Positions 63,003 to 64,000 of a stretch of DNA of 64,000 nucleotides are shown piece after piece (position 1 is the first letter of the stretch; each line of letters begins with the position of its first letter). A model generated the notes under the pieces. It had not been told where the DNA came from. It searched no databases and saw only the letters and a program-made list of their open reading frames with translations. This DNA is from Clostridiales bacterium. GTDB lineage: Bacteria; Bacillota; Clostridia; Oscillospirales; Oscillospiraceae. The translations under genes and the position numbers were made by a program. The DNA is taken from assembly GCA_012719035.1 (NCBI GenBank), contig JAAYBD010000030.1, positions 1 to 64,000 of the forward strand, written 5' to 3'.

Positions 63003-63479
63003 ATGGCCGGTGAAGCAAAATTCAAAATGAGTCAGGAGCGCCTGAATGAGATACGTGAGGAGCTTTATTATCTTGAAACAGTTCGGGAAAAAGAAGTATC
63101 CGAACTGATTAAAGAGGCACGTTCCTTCGGCGATCTCTCTGAAAACAGCGAATACGACGAAGCAAAAATAGAGCAGGGTAAGCTCTACTCAAAAATTGCG
63201 GAGCTGAGAAATATCCTCGAAAATGCCGAGATCATAGAAACACAGGAAGCCACCAATGTCATAGCTCTGGGGAGCAAGGTCAAGGTTGAGTGCGTTGATG
63301 AGGGCGGTGTTGAGGAATATCAGATAGTCGGCTCGCAGGAGGCAAACCCCATGCAGGGACGCATTTCGGATGATTCACCTTTCGGGCGCGGACTTATGGG
63401 TCGTGCTGTGGGAGAGATTGTTACAATTTATGCGCCTGCCGGAGAACTTAATTTTAAAATTCTCAGCATTGAAAACTGA
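63003..63479 (+). CDS. greA: Transcription elongation factor GreA
   Basis: 158 residues. N-terminal coiled coil (LNEIREELYYLETVREKEVSELIKEARSFGDLSENSEYDEAK), whose tip DLSENSEYDEA holds the acidic residues inserted in the polymerase channel, then the C-terminal FKBP-like domain (LGSKVKVEC, ANPMQGRISDDSPFGRGLMG). It rescues backtracked RNA polymerase by stimulating transcript cleavage. Confidence 0.95.
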   Translation: MAGEAKFKMSQERLNEIREELYYLETVREKEVSELIKEARSFGDLSENSEYDEAKIEQGKLYSKIAELRNILENAEIIETQEATNVIALGSKVKVECVDEGGVEEYQIVGSQEANPMQGRISDDSPFGRGLMGRAVGEIVTIYAPAGELNFKILSIEN

Positions 63480-63550
63480 TTTGATACATCCGGAAACCAA
63501 ACGATGAATTGTCCGAAGTTTTTCCGCTAATACAGGGGATATTCCGGACA

Positions 63551-63580
63551 AAGCCTCCCGGACGCGGGAGGAGCTTTTTA
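63551..63580 (+). terminator. Terminator of greA
   Basis: CCTCCCG (63554-63560) and CGGGAGG (63565-63571), outer AAG/CTT with a two-base bulge, then TTTTTATAA. The 136-bp gap 63480-63615 holds this and no gene. Confidence 0.75.
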
Positions 63581-63615
63581 TAATGTTGTGCCAAAAGAGT
63601 ATGGGAGGCAGAAGA

Positions 63616-64000
63616 ATGAGCCACGAAATAATATCGGAAGAAATCGCCGACATATCCGAAATCCGCCAAATTCGCCGCGATAAGCTTTCTAAGCTGCGGG
63701 AGGCAAACTGTGATCCGTTTACAGAAACGAAATACAGAAGGACGGCATACAGTACGGAAATAAAGGATAACTTTGAAGCGTGGGAAGAGAAAGATGTTTC
63801 CATGGCGGGACGTCTTATGTCCAAACGCGACATGGGTAAGGCTTTTTTTGCCGATATCATGGACGACAAGGGCAGGATACAGCTCTATGTACGTGTTGAC
63901 GATCTTGGTGAAGAGTCTTTTACTGAGTTTAAGAAATGGGACATCGGGGATATCATCGGTATTGAGGGCTTTGTTTTCCGTACGCGTAAAGGCGAGATTT
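63616..64000 (+). CDS. lysS: Lysyl-tRNA synthetase (class II), 5' part only
   Basis: 128 residues are in view; the frame stays open at the window end. [35 protein letters not shown] and [22 protein letters not shown] are the class II LysRS N terminus, with the OB-fold tRNA anticodon-binding domain ([42 protein letters not shown]). Attaches lysine to tRNA-Lys. Starts after GGGAGG. Often next to greA in Firmicutes, as here. Confidence 0.92.
   Translation, partial: MSHEIISEEIADISEIRQIRRDKLSKLREANCDPFTETKYRRTAYSTEIKDNFEAWEEKDVSMAGRLMSKRDMGKAFFADIMDDKGRIQLYVRVDDLGEESFTEFKKWDIGDIIGIEGFVFRTRKGEI

Overview
The window looks like a chromosome segment of a low-to-moderate G+C Gram-positive anaerobe of the class Clostridia, probably in or near the Oscillospiraceae/Ruminococcaceae. 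The basis is the block rpoB-rpoC-rpsL-rpsG-fusA-tuf, clostridial-type families (DegV, DUF975, YhfC, DUF368, DUF4830, DUF6809, DUF3841, CdaR-like regulator), strong AGGAGG ribosome binding sites and TTGACA/TATAAT promoters. No rRNA is present. The species cannot be named from sequence alone.

Left part, about 0-18 kb, is accessory. It opens with a small XRE regulator and a type I-C CRISPR effector set in the order cas5-cas8c-cas7-cas3, with no cas4, cas1, cas2 or repeat array in view. A hairpin-rich IS200/IS605-like remnant follows. Next come a large ferritin-like protein, a three-subunit molybdenum hydroxylase (xanthine dehydrogenase/CO dehydrogenase family), a BlaI/BlaR1-type repressor and sensor-protease pair with its own operators, a TfoX C-terminal protein, a serine hydrolase, a GNAT acetyltransferase and a composite DUF4417 protein.

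From about 18.28 to 28.63 kb lies a 10.4-kb island that splits a tRNA-Pro gene in its anticodon loop. The 3' half (with its terminator) is at the left end and the 5' half at the right end, and an intact second tRNA-Pro(TGG) sits just inside the right end. The island holds a broken tyrosine integrase, a probable c-di-GMP-I riboswitch before a broken HTH gene, a duplicated divergent promoter module, several decayed genes, and an intact tight cassette: a PLD-nuclease/SF2-helicase/DUF3427 protein, a NUDIX hydrolase and a DEDDh exonuclease-BRCT fusion. A frameshifted MazG-like pyrophosphohydrolase, a SANT-like DNA-binding protein and a broken second helicase follow it. I read this as a candidate defence or genome-maintenance system, which is inference.

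From about 28.8 kb the genes are mostly housekeeping: trmB-exoA-dusB-ECF sigma-anti-sigma, nadA, DUF975 and YhfC membrane proteins, DegV, a decayed ABC-2 transporter, a DUF2325 gene with paired metal-regulator-like operators, a HAD phosphatase, DUF368, tRNA-Leu(GAG) and a GT-C membrane glycosyltransferase. The transcription/translation block (rpoB to tuf) follows, with its own promoters and no rplKAJL upstream of rpoB. Then come DUF4830, RsuA-like pseudouridine synthase, an orphan sugar-ABC ATPase, a CdaR-like regulator, ftsE-ftsX-M23 murein hydrolase, a CtpA protease, greA and the start of lysS, which runs off the window.
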